In this document: one piece after another, positions 1 through 12,100 of the stretch
Position numbering within the stretch: position 1 is the first letter of the stretch
Layout of the letters: each line of letters begins with the position of its first letter
The notes under the pieces: generated by a model
Database searches by the model: none
What the model was told of the DNA's origin: nothing
The model's input: the letters and a program-made list of their open reading frames with translations, nothing else
Program-made: the position numbers and the translations under genes
Source: Phoenix dactylifera
Taxonomy: Eukaryota; Streptophyta; Magnoliopsida; Arecales; Arecaceae
NCBI RefSeq assembly: GCF_009389715.1
Contig: NC_052394.1
Span: 24,179,399-24,243,398, forward strand
Direction of reading: 5' to 3'
DNA: 64,000 bases

Positions 1-889
1 AAAATGCACATACCACAGCAGTCGGAACAGAACAACGATATCATCTGGATCTTTGGGGTCTATTTATTGTTTCTGGCCGCTCCTTGCCGGTTTCTCTGCA
101 TTATTGCTGGGGCGAAACCGACCGGCATCCGAGGTTGGAACTTCGCAAAAACAAGAGGTAGTCTACAGAAACTCACATCATTAATGTCACAGATCACATA
201 GATGCTGCATCACTCCATGCAGCCACCTGGCAATCATATGATATCTTGATATGCCGTTCCCAATAGATATAACACACCACAGGGGGAAGCCTGTGGGCCA
301 TCTTGTGCAGCTCCTGGAAGCTGGACTCCGGTATTTCCTGAGATTGGCATGTGGCCATTTTTTTCTCTTGTTTATGTTTAAACAAAAAAAAAATGGTGCT
401 CCCAAGAAGCTTCGTAGACCGTGTATTGTAGCTTTACCATCAGGACCGTACATCCTTACAAAGTTTAGGCCTTTTAGATCACGGACATGCTGCAAACTGT
501 AACTCTTGATGCAGCCCACCTACAAATCATCTGATTGGAAGTTTGAACCGGTGGTCGCAAAAATATACCATGGACTTCCCCAGTCAAAAATAGCATTTCA
601 GGTAAGCTTGGGGCAATCGCAATAGGAACTCTATAACACAACATGTATTATGGTGGCAGACAGATAGCTTTAGAGGATCAAAGTTAAAATTTGTAAAATG
701 ATCAAGCACTAAAATATAAAACTTTATCCAAAAAAAATCTCTTAGTCTAATACTAAAACAAATGAAACCAATAAAGACGTTAGACATTACACCATCTCTG
801 TGCAACAACAGTACACAAAATATAAAGCTACGAGCTTGTCCGTAAACACCGTCTCAACCCATCCACAGCACGACACCAGTAGATGATTT
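1..889. other. 3' flank of RPN8, no gene recognised
   Basis: No coding segment here resembles a protein family that I know. The part next to position 889 should hold the 3' UTR and polyadenylation region of the minus-strand RPN8 gene. Short open frames exist on both strands at 187-519, but they have no recognisable domain and no convincing splice context. They could belong to a gene that continues beyond the left edge of the window. Confidence 0.5.
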
Positions 890-1108
890 CTAGCTTCCTG
901 CTGCACTCGGTACAACAGTGGGCTTGGAGTCTTCGGCTTTCTCATGTTCCTTGTTCAGCATCTGGTATTAAACATATTGCCACCCTTAGATATTTATTGC
1001 ACGAGTAGTAACTGAAAAAAATCCTAGGTTCCATCCAAGATAACAATGTTATCTATCATATTGTCAGATTAAATCTGAGAAAAAGGATGGTGTATATGCG
1101 CACGCACA

Positions 1109-1158
<50 letters not shown>

Positions 1159-4100
1159 CACAAATGTAACATTAAACAGCATTTATCATATTAACCAAGT
1201 CAAAGGTCATTATCAACCGAAAACTGCACTACGTGCTCCAAAGAATAAAAAAGGGGGAGAACGAATTACTTTGTTGTTTATCAAGTTGTGAAGTGCGATG
1301 ACACTCCGGATGAGGGAAGAAAGGTATATAACCAGCATCATATCATTTGTTTTTACTGCAAAAAGATAAGAATAGAACCAATCAAAAATTCGCATGAGAA
1401 GGATGCAATCAAGATTTGCAATCTTGGTACCAGATTGCAAATCTTGAAGGTTGAGACAAATAAGTGGTTAACTTTGTCCCACCTACTCCAAGAACCAAAA
1501 AGTACATGCCGGTGCACCCCGTACCAGAACAGAGCATCGGTACCTACTGGTATGGTAAGGTTGCATGCTAGGCAGCATGGTCCGGTACAAGAAATCATGT
1601 ACATAGTAACTATTTGAGACAAAGTTAACCACTTATTTGTCCATAGAAAAGTAGAATTACCTGCAAATGCCTTGATTAATTCATTAACATTAAGGTTTGG
1701 AAGTAGATTGAATACATCCTGCAAGTAGAAATACTTTTGTAAGAGCCAAAAAGATGTAAACAAGAAAGCAGAACAGTTTCATTTTAATCTTCTTCTTTTT
1801 TTGGAGGGAGGAGGGAGGGATTGATCTATGGCTAAGCATTATAAGCTGCAAAGTGCTTGAATTTGCAGACATTAGTCGTAGGGTAGATTCTCAGCTTGAC
1901 TGCATAAAGGAATGAACATAAAAGTAAAAAGAAGAAACAAAGAATATGCACGACATCTAAACAGGTAGTCTTTTCTTACGTTTGGTAATGTACTCATCTG
2001 TATAAACAATAAATCGAAGATGACAGGTCCATACTACAGCCATCATACGTATGCTTCAAACAGACTTCTTATAAACAATTATCAAAAGAAGATAACAAAT
2101 ACTTCACAAAAATTTAAACAGTAAATATTCTCATAGAAAACTGACAATACAAATATTACTGAACATATCAAGGCACTAGTTGAACTGTAAGTGATTGCAC
2201 AACATGCCTGGGTTATGCCGGAGCTTCCATATGTTACAAACAGTGATAATGGAAGACGCATGTGAAGAGATAATCCTTTTCCATATCAAAAAATAATCAC
2301 CTACTTTGTATGTGGTAAATGTATGCAATAACACAAAAGGACAATTATACGTGTGAATGTATGCACTATGATGAATGGAACTCAACAGGTGGATGATAGA
2401 GAGAAGCCAAAAAAAGGCATACCTGCAAATGGTACAAAATTTCATGATTTAGTGGAAGTTTTCCATCAATTACAAGATCTAGATAACCACGAATCTCGCG
2501 GAGTCTTGCATCCAGCCCCTTCAAAGCTGCAAGTTTGCCAGTAACCTGTATCAGATATAATAGCATTAGAAGGTTAGACTAACTGTATAAGATGCATTTC
2601 AAAACCTTTAAACTGAAACCGCTAGAACAAAGGCATTTCTATAAAGAAAATTACCTCTGTTGCAAGAGTGCTGATGGTTGTATCCTTCACATCCCTCAAT
2701 AAGTGTTCAACTCCTATAAATACATTCAGTTATAAAACAAGTGTCATATGTCAATCATCATATGCATCCAAGGTGAAGTCAGGGCTACACAGAGAAGATA
2801 AAATTTAGCATAAAAGGTTTCTTTCCAAGAACAAATAGAAAGGCAGGCATTCAGATTTTCTTCAGAAGCTGTACAGAGAAGATAATATTTGAAACATTTG
2901 GAAGGTGGTTGCAATGGTTCCTGTCCAAAAAACATAGCATAGGCATACCAATTTCCTCAACTTCATGAGCAGCAATTTCTGAAGGCACATGCACAAACAC
3001 CTTCTGACTTTTCTGAGTGGCATTCTGCAAACAATTTAAAAATTATAACAAGGTACCTACACTACCAATATGCAGCATACAGTGAAGCCTGCGTCCTGAA
3101 AAATTCCAACACACTGGTTTGCTTACCTCTTTCACCTCTTCAACAGCATAGTATGCTTTGGTAGGTATTCCCAGCTCTTTAGGTTGGACATCAATAATCA
3201 CCAATACAGGATTGGGAACATAACTGGAAAACCAGAAGCATAAGTTGAAACTCAACCACACAGGTCAGTTATACATTAGGATCTAAACACAACCTTGAAA
3301 CCATCCATCTGGGGTTGACTAAAAGAAAAACATGCGAAGATGGTAGAGAAAATTGTGCGAGGTTCAGTATCTTAATAAATGTTGTAAAGATAATGGATGA
3401 GAATAAGGGAATAAAGATAATGGTTGGTATGCAACTAAATATCTACATACTGATCTTTACAAAGATTTTCTGAATGCAATGATCATATCAGGAATATGAT
3501 AAACCATGACTCAGCCCATTGCAGGGGAAGAACTGCACCTGATATCAGTTATGGGGTGTCAATCTTAACAGGAAAGACAAAAAGCATGACAGCATTAAAA
3601 TCTAAAGGAGAAAACTGAATTAGCTCAGATTTTACATAATATTTTGAAGGCTAGACTCAGGTGACAAACTAGAAAATTTAATATTGTCATCCTCCAACTA
3701 AACTATTAGTTGAGACTGGAAATTAGTAATTATATATTGTTTTAATTATGAATGGAGGAACACCATTTCATTTCTGTGCAGAAAGGGAAAAAAAACATCA
3801 GGATATCTGACAAGGAATCTAGAAAGTCTGACAGTTAAAAATTATACAAGTCTAAAAAAATAAAAATCAAAAGATAAAAAGGTTCTATAATCTTACTCGT
3901 TGAACAACGCATGAATATCCAAATCATTTTCCCGTAGTTTTGGGCCTGTGCTGTACCAACCAACAACATGTTCCCTTGCTGAAAGAAACGTAAGTCTAGA
4001 TTTAAGCGTAAAGTAAAGAAATTTTACAAGGATCAATTACAGAATGTGGAATATAGGGGGGCACCATTAATCCTTTTGAACATTGCAAACATTGATTCAT

Positions 4101-6049
4101 GGTAGTTATGGTCAAGAAACCAGATGCTTGGGTCTTTGTCATCTTCTTCAAAAGGCACTGCAAAATCAGCATTGAGGCATAAGCGAAATGCGCAGCTTAA
4201 AGCCTTTAACAGGATGGCCATTGACTTCTTTTTTTCAAAGAAAAAGGTTTGACAGTAAATGTGCATGGAACCTTTTTCCTGACAAATAACAAATACAAAT
4301 TAACAATTCAGTGAAGAATTCAGAATACAAACTTTTACCCATCCTATAAGAACTTTAGTATAAACAATTGCTTGAAAGTCTAGATATTTAGCAGTTAAAT
4401 AATACCATAACTTCTTGAGCAAAATAGATGAACATTAGAAGAAAAGAGGGGCATGGTAAAACATCTGATCCAATAAGAAAGTGAAAAATATAGACAAGAG
4501 AATAATTACAAAAACTGGCAAACTGGATGGAGCGTCAGCAAAGTAATGCATATAGCACACAAGCCCTATATCAAAATTGATGGTCAACTTATGCTATAAT
4601 CGCAGTTTCTTAAACACATTAATGGCTATGCTGTAGTTAATTGCTTTAAGTAATACCACCTTAAATTTCAAAAAGTTCAGTTCGGTCTGCTTAACCATTC
4701 AAGCACCTTTATATCATTTTGCAGTCACTTGACCAGCTTAAATAATAAATGATCATCACTTGACTCAAAGACTGCATTTGCACTGTTGAATATGTTTGAC
4801 TATCATTCTAATGACTAAAATATCCAATATAATTGCACGATCTAACAATTATATTCCAAATAAATAAATAAAAAAAATCCAACATTGTTTTTTCGCGAGT
4901 TACACATTAGCCAAGATTGTGTTGCACATATGCATGCCTATGTATGCTATACAAAATAAATGCAAACCTGTCTCCTCGCTTACACAGAAAACCCACCTCG
5001 ATAATCCCTATAAGCAACACATTCTAGTAAAATCATTAGTTAAGGAAGACCATCCTCCCTCCAAATGTCTGAATGGATTTTATTCAATTGAAAGTGTGTG
5101 AACCAACAAGATAAAGTACGTGACGTCCATGTAGTGAAATTCAAACATGTTTAAATCTCTCTTTCCATATCATACATTATATGAGGCATAGATACTCTCT
5201 GCCATCCATCCTCCCCTCCCACATTATTCTATTCCATCTAAGGGGTGATTAAATATCCGAAATCGTAAGCCACAAAACAACAAACAGCTCATATTCGAAA
5301 TCCACAAACTCCTCGCAATGCAGATGTGGAAAATTTTCATCATCTTTTCACACAAATTACACCCATAATCAAGCTTTCATCCCATATAGTGCAAGAATCA
5401 GTCGCTCATGAGCCAGTGAAGGCCAGATATCCAAGACTATTAAACATCACGAACAAAATTTCCAATGATTGACCCTGAGTAGAAGTTAATCTGGTAAAGT
5501 CCTAAGATCTCCAGGAAACATCATTAAATAACTTACAAAAAATGTCTAAAACGTCAGAACCAATTGTTAGAGCAGAAGAATAACCTAAACTTGATTGAGA
5601 TTCTGCAAATCTTGCACGGACAGTCAGGACGATCCACTTCAGCCAATTGATAAAACGACCACAAAAGAAACCCTAAATCAAAGCCCTAACCCTAAAACCC
5701 ATATTTTCTTTGAAATCAGGAGAGGAAAATTTAATTTAAATCGAATCTTTTATGCTTGAACCCTAAACCTAGTCTTCTTAGATGGAATTGGGAAAGAGGC
5801 GGTGGGTAAATTATTACAAAAAATAATCATGGTTAGTAAGAAGAAATATATGAGAACAATACCAGCGTAGCTGTTGGTGACGTCGACGGTGCCACGGAAA
5901 GAGGAGCCGAGAAGGACGCCGATGACGCGCTTGCGGGTGTCGCGAGCCACCCGGTTGTAGTTGTCGACGATGCTCAGCAGGACGAGCGGGTGCACGATCA
6001 CCTTCTCGATCGCCCGCCCCGATATCTGCTGCGCCTTCACCACGTCCAT
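890..6049 (-). CDS. RPN8: 26S proteasome regulatory subunit RPN8 (PSMD7-like), 10 exons
   Basis: RPN8 is a lid subunit of the 26S proteasome. It pairs with the deubiquitinase RPN11 and is itself a non-catalytic MPN protein. The coding exons, read on the minus strand, are 6049-5863, 4157-4065, 3978-3897, 3223-3127, 3024-2949, 2713-2655, 2545-2423, 1718-1661, 1355-1270 and 961-890. Every intron has GT-AG ends, and the sum of 933 nt gives 310 aa, the usual size of plant RPN8. The MPN domain covers about residues 1-140, with [13 protein letters not shown] near the start and [11 protein letters not shown] in the middle. It has no HxH zinc motif, as expected for this subunit. The helical C-terminal half carries [16 protein letters not shown] and [12 protein letters not shown], and the protein ends in a charged tail ([13 protein letters not shown]). 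Intron 1 is the longest at 1.7 kb. Several TGGGCY motifs lie just upstream. The identity is secure from near-complete similarity to Arabidopsis RPN8 as I remember it. Confidence 0.96.
1110..1157. repeat. (GA)n microsatellite in RPN8 intron 9
   Basis: An uninterrupted AG dinucleotide run of about 46 bp lies in the last intron of RPN8, more than 100 bp from either splice site. Confidence 0.95.
1413..1643. repeat. Fold-back (MITE-like) element filling RPN8 intron 8
   Basis: Two inverted pairs are visible. The first is a perfect 12-bp palindromic pair at 1413-1424 and 1432-1443 around a 7-nt loop. The second is a 28-bp pair at 1453-1480 and 1616-1643 whose arms are near-perfect reverse complements, built around GTTAACCACTTATTTGTC. 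The interior contains GGTACC-type motifs. Together they occupy most of the 305-bp intron. No target-site duplication could be settled by eye. Confidence 0.6.
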
Positions 6050-6168
6050 CCCTTGCCCCCCTTTTTCTTCTTTTCTCTGGTTGCGTTGCTAGCCTTCGTT
6101 CTCCTCGCCAATCCGGATCCCTTTCTTCCGCTCCAACCCCACGGATCGCATAAATTCTCCGTCGACGC

Positions 6169-6343
6169 TGGGCCTGCGGACGTCGCTTGATACTATCTGT
6201 ATCTGCCAATGGACCGGCCTGGTCAGAGCGGCCGGATGACCGAATTGGGCCTCGCCTCGCGGGGATTTACACTGCCAACCATGCTAACTAACTTGTCTGG
6301 GTGGGCTCAACCAGGTTCGCGGGCCCGAGATACAACGTGGGCT
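6169..6343. promoter_or_regulatory. Cluster of TGGGCY site II motifs upstream of RPN8
   Basis: Four TGGGCC or TGGGCT hexamers lie at 6169-6174, 6246-6251, 6302-6307 and 6338-6343, which is 120-295 bp upstream of the RPN8 start codon. Site II motifs are typical of plant housekeeping genes. A TGGGC core has also been reported as the proteasome-related element bound by NAC53/NAC78 in Arabidopsis. That they act here is inference. Confidence 0.5.
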
Positions 6344-6349
6344 CAGGGT

Positions 6350-8990
6350 TGGTCCATCTTTGCTCTCCCTCTTGCTCCTGCGCTCATACGCATACCAGAA
6401 GAAAAAGCACCACATACTGCAAGAAAACGAACTTAAGTCCGCGAGCACGCATCTATGGCGTACAAGCTCCCGACTTCAATAAAGGGCCCTATTCATGCGA
6501 TTGATGAATCTAATAACACAACTTACCATATTTATTGAAGGGGAGAGAGAGAAAGAGTGTGATCGACTGATTCCATGTTATAGTAGATTCCTCGCTAACA
6601 ATCAAGTAAAAGGTCGCAAAAAATGGGTTATGTGGCGCATTCTGTTCCCTGGACGTATTACGTTGGAGCACCTTCTACTCGTGAGCACAATGTAACGGAC
6701 AGCAGTGGAGCCAAGAAAACCACTTCTGCAAAGCAGTCGCAGCCATATCCAACCGATTTTTGTCCACCGACCAAGCACAGGAGATGCTTGACGTTTCAAT
6801 GTACACGAACCCATTTGCCAGCAGCCATCTGGCTAGCACAGACAACAAAATTTACAGAAGTTGAGACGTATCTTCTCCAGATCTCCGATCGATGGTCGCT
6901 AAAAAGCGATCGACTCGTCATCTCTCTCTTGTTCCGAGTAATGTTTATAAAATCAGACTGGATAGCGAGCTGGCAAGCTGTTCGGTTCCCGGGTCAATCG
7001 GTCGGACCCTGACCTTGCTCTAATTCCTTCCTCGTTCACTCCATTCCACCGTTCCTGCCTTCTTGGAGCAATTCATTGTAGAAGAACATGCCGAGGCTCT
7101 GCCCATCTTTGTGGAAGAAGGAGATGAAGCAGAGATGGGGATTGGGTATCTAAGTGAGGGAGGGGAAAAGGGTTGAACCTAGCTTATTGGAATAGACTCC
7201 CAAAGCTTGGAGAAACGGTGGATGGCGGCATGAATGGAGGAGGGGCTATCCTAGTGGAGGACGTGGACATGGAGCGCGCAGGCAGCGAAGAACATCTGGA
7301 GCTTGTGGGCAGTGGCAAGGTTGGAGGCGAGGGCGATAAAGTTTAGTCTGGAGGCCGACACATGAGCGGACAGCGGCGCGGGTGATCTTACGGGTGAAGA
7401 AGCTCTCCCCGCATGCTCGAAGACGACGAAGAAGATGCTGTTGCAGGCGAAGAGGTCGTAAGCCTCACGGTAGTTGATGGTGTATTAGTGGGCGGCGACA
7501 AAGGGGGGAGCCAGGGTGGAAAGCGGAGGTCGACTCGGCCTAGGGTGAGGACGACATTGGTGGTGTGATCCGGGATCTTAAAGTAGATGGCAACGTGGGC
7601 TGGGCGGTGAGGTTGTAGACTTCGTCGGGGAGGAGCACGTTGACCTAGCGGCAGAGCCGCAGAGGGAGGAGGCAATGGGGCAATCGCCTTCGATGGCGAG
7701 GACGGAGGCAAGCTAGGAGTGGAAGTTGCAGGACCGGAGTAGGTCAGCAGCATTTGAAGGGGAGAGAAATAAGGATTAGGGGCCCCAGTTAGCATTTACG
7801 TTAGCACTAGGCAAATCGGGAAAAAAAGCAACATAAGAACCGGAGCAGACTGGCCGGTCCGAATAGTTTGTCCGATTGTTTCCGATTTTGACTGAATTTT
7901 GACCATATTTAGAGTAAACCTTTGAATGGGACTAGGCGAATGATTTCCGATTCAACCGGGCCATCCGATTGGTCCAGTTCAATTTTAAACATAATGGTTT
8001 CTAAGGTGAGTAGAATTAAATGGGACGAGTTGGAAAGGTCTAAGCTGAAAAAACCTTTTTTTTTTCATACAAATCAAATAAATACAAAAATATAAAAGTA
8101 AGAGTGTAGTGTACTGTTTCTGGTCTTCCTCAAGAAACTATTGAAACAGGGCTGCTACTGCGATACTATAGCGCACTTTTTTGCTACCCCGGAACAAGGG
8201 ACTGAAAGCCCAACCAACTCCTCTTTGATGACTGGCTTATCACACTACACTGGTACAAGATCAGCGGTTGATCGGCACTGGAAAGCATTCGACTCCGTCT
8301 AGGAGGGATCCCATTTAAAAAGGGAGGATCCTTGTGTAAGGGCAGGGGAAGGCACGGGTACCAGAGAGTGGTGCTTTCATGGAGTAGGAAACACATAATA
8401 CTAAATAAAATAAAAGTCAGAGATATAAAATATAACAAACAACAATCAATTAAAAAATAAATAATAAAACATATATCTTGTAGCCTTTCACATTATTAAT
8501 TTTTTTCCTAATCAATCACAATACATTCTTCTCCATTATCATTGAGGCTTATATAATCTGGTCGGATTTGAGGTAAGTATTGCCATTATCTTTGCCCAAA
8601 ATTCACTGTAGGTTTTTAAATGATGATCTGCTCCTGCCCCCAACTCCAAATAGCTTTGGTATGACTGAGTCCTTAATGAACGACCAGACGATCCGATAGA
8701 ACGTCCACGGGACCGCAGGAGAAGAAAAGAAGGACAATTACGTAATTTTAAAAATTTATTTTATTTTTAATTAATATAAATATGATTTTTTAAATTATAT
8801 TAGGGCATTTATATAATAACAGTGTTTAATTAATGTATAGATACAAATATAAATTTTAAAAGAGTAATATTTAGAAGGGTATCCACGTAAAAAATTCTAT
8901 CTAATAATTAGGCTAAATCGCCACCCTTAGTTTTACTCCGCGGGCTTTCATAGGGCCCAATATTGGGAGGCCTCTCTCACTAACCCAGCC
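6350..8990. other. Intergenic region between RPN8 and CTF18
   Basis: I recognise no intact gene here. A GC-rich block at about 7080-7795 has coding-like composition on the minus strand, with a proline/serine-rich open frame at 7388-7795, but no family can be assigned. It is flanked by CCGATT/CCGGTC-rich sequence at about 6960-7010 and 7850-7980, which suggests an old inserted repeat. The stretch from 8440 to 8920 is very AT-rich and looks non-coding. Confidence 0.5.
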
Positions 8991-9057
8991 GGCCATGAAC
9001 AGGAACTGGACCAGCCCAACAACTTCTCTCAAATACCTACTTTACCCTTTCATTTCT

Positions 9058-9092
9058 TTTCCCGCCAATATATCCGACCCATTTTCGCGGGG
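9058..9092. promoter_or_regulatory. Paired E2F-type sites upstream of CTF18
   Basis: TTTCCCGCC at 9058-9066 and TTTTCGCGG at 9082-9090 both match the plant E2F consensus WTTSSCSS. They lie about 120 and 95 bp upstream of the CTF18 start codon. E2F-DP factors drive S-phase expression of many plant replication genes, so control of CTF18 by E2F is a reasonable inference. Confidence 0.65.
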
Positions 9093-9181
9093 CCGCGCCG
9101 CCTCGTCTGTCCGTCGGTCCTCGCTCCTCATTTGGCAGGGTTCGTTAGGGCATCGGAGCACTGCCGGGAACGGACCTGGAG

Positions 9182-12100
9182 ATGGACATCCCAGCTCCCG
9201 AGGAGCTCGAATGGCTCGAGACCAACGCTTTCCTCTCCGAAGAAGAAGAAGATTACATGGTGGTGGAAGAAGACGCGGGAAGAGATCAAGAAGAAGATCT
9301 CATAGAGGTCTCTCGACGGAAAGCCCCAGGCACGTCCATCGACCTCACAATTCGAATTGGCATTCATCTTGTACTGTTAACCCCTTCCTTCACGTGCTCT
9401 CTGCAGATCCAGCCACAACAATCGAGATCCACACCAGCAAGAAGCGGCCTCGAACGGACAAGAAAGCGGAGGTGGAGGTTTTGGAAGGGGTACTTGCGGA
9501 CAACGAGAGAGGAATCAGGAGAAGAGCATCGGGAGATGATAGCGATGAGGAGTGGCTTCGGTACTCGCCACCGAAGGATGTGGCGGCGGCTGATGCGGCA
9601 CCTGAGAGGGATGTTGCAGTGCTGGATGTTGCCGAGGAGAAGTTTATTTCCCGATTTGTTTCGGAGATCGAGGGGGAGTGCATTCCAGTGACGGGGCCCT
9701 GTGGAGACAGGGTTTATGCTAAGATGAATTCGGGGGAGATGGGTGGAACCCAGAGGAAGCTAATACGGGAAAAGCCTGCTAATGGTCGGTCGGAAATTCT
9801 GTTTTCTTCTTATTTGCTGTTATTCTATTTGCGGTCATAGCTGCATCCATTCCTTATAGATCATGCCGCCGCCCCCCCCCCTCCTTTTTTTTTAATCATT
9901 CCTTCACCTTAACTGCATTTGCCCTTTCTGATGACTAGTTCGATGACATTTTCTTAAGCTGATCTATATGTGGTTATTTCATCAAATTTATTGCGTTTTG
10001 TGCAGGCCTTCTTTCAGAACCTATCAGTCTCTTAAGCAGAAGAGCGGAGCAAGAGGCCTTAGCGAAGGTATGACTCTTTACTTGGACTTCGTATGGAAGT
10101 CACTTTTTCTTCAATATCATTAATTGTCAGCAAGATAGTGGTTATAAATCGGAAAAAACAATATAGGTTTCAAAGTTGAAAAATACAAATAATAATAATA
10201 TAAAAAATTAATGGCATCACCAATCCTGTTTCTAATCCACCTCATCATGAAGATCTCATATCCTGTTTCTTTAACCTATGTGTTAAGAAGACCAAAATGT
10301 TTTGCATTAGCATAGAGCACGAGCTGATGTGGTAGCATCACTGAGCTCATTTTTATGTATTTAGATCTAAACGAGAACACCATGAAATGCAGACTTGCTT
10401 ATATACACATTAATGAGTTAGCATTGTTGGAAGAATTTAGTTCACCTGAAACTTAATTTGTCTCTGAACAGTACTCTTAACTCATAGCTTAATATTTGAA
10501 TTCTTAGTTGCAAGAATATGAATTGGTTGCTTTAACAATATTAAATAGTTGTCTTGTTGGATTCTGTGTGAAGAAGTTGGATATTATCTAGTCACTAGTT
10601 TAGATCTTCTGTATTTTTCAATGCTCTGCTTTACTGGAAGATTCCAAACAATATCATATTGATTGTTATGTTGCTATCCTTGATTTTGCTTCATGCCTTC
10701 ATGTTAATATTTTCAGTTATAGAGACTAGTGCATATAGAAAAACTGGTTCAGGAATGGCTTAACTACTAATAAGTGGTTCAAGAATGGCTTAACTACTAA
10801 TAAGTTTGTTTTTAAGATTAGTTTCTTGATTCTCTTCGTTTCTTTTATCACATTATTAGCTAGTATATTATGATTTGCCGCCTAAGACATTGTTGTTTTG
10901 GTTCTGAAGGCTTTGCAAACAAGTTTTGATTCACCAGTTCATCAAATCCATTCTACAAGTCAGACAGTCAATGAACAACTTTGGGTAGAGAAATATGCTC
11001 CAAAGTCCTTCCCAGAACTTCTTAGTGATGAACAGATAAATAGGGAGGTATGAGTGATCTTTGCGCTAAAGCATAATTAATCTACAGAATGCATACAAGG
11101 TACTTCACAATTGTAACTGATCTTTGATTGGAACTTCGTATGCTACTGTTTTGCACAGGTACTTTTATGGTTGAAGCAATGGGATTCCTCTGTATTTGGA
11201 TCCCAAATTAGGGCTACCTCTGATGATGTTTTATCTGCTTTACGACAACATTCTTCAGTTCAACATCAGAAATTTTCCAATATTAAAAGCTTCTTTGGCA
11301 AAAAAAGGGGAGCTCCTTTCAGCAATCAAAATTTCAAATCTTCAGATGTTTTTGATAGAGAAAATAACAATTTGAAAGGTGCATCAAAATTTTCGAGCAG
11401 AAAGCCCCCATTCAACCATCCACCAGAACAAAAGGTTGGTGCGGCATACATAATCATGACCTAGGATTTCAAACTTAATTCTATGCTTTGCTGTTGGACA
11501 TTAATGCTTTAGTTGATATCTCATTTTTTCCCAGAGGGGTAAGCCTATTGTGGTAGAGTTTTCCAAACTAGGCTTAAATTGCCTATTGAACAAGTAATTC
11601 CTAAAAGAAACAAAAAGCAAACAAAATAATCCAAGACTCCAGATTTGTTTTATAAAGTTTGATCTGATATTTCTTTTTCCCATAGTAGTGTGTAATACCT
11701 ATTATTTCTAGTTTCTACATGCCATGTAAAAAAAATGATCTACTCAAATCCATGCAAAAATGCGTGGAGGATTTTCTATTAGTTGCAAAGTCATTATTGA
11801 ACATAGATTTTAAGTTCTGCAGGTGCTTCTACTATGTGGCCCCCCAGGGCTTGGAAAGACTACACTTGCACATGTAGCTGCTAAGCATTGTGGATACCGT
11901 GTTGTTGAGGTTTGGGCTTTGATCATCTCTTTATTGTTTTATACCACAGAGTATTTCAAACATTGATTGTTAACATATGATAGAGTGGTTCCTTCCACTC
12001 TAAAGGCAAAGAATAAATTTAAAACATATTCATCATGTGGCTTGATAGTAAGTAGAGATCAAAGTAATAAGACTTAGAATATGTGAGTCAATCACAAGAT

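Noticed and set aside
7388-7795. Minus-strand 135-aa Pro/Ser-rich frame as a gene
   Set aside because: No recognisable domain, no splice partners, and flanked by repeat-like sequence. A faint resemblance to an organellar RNA-binding repeat protein was too weak to support.
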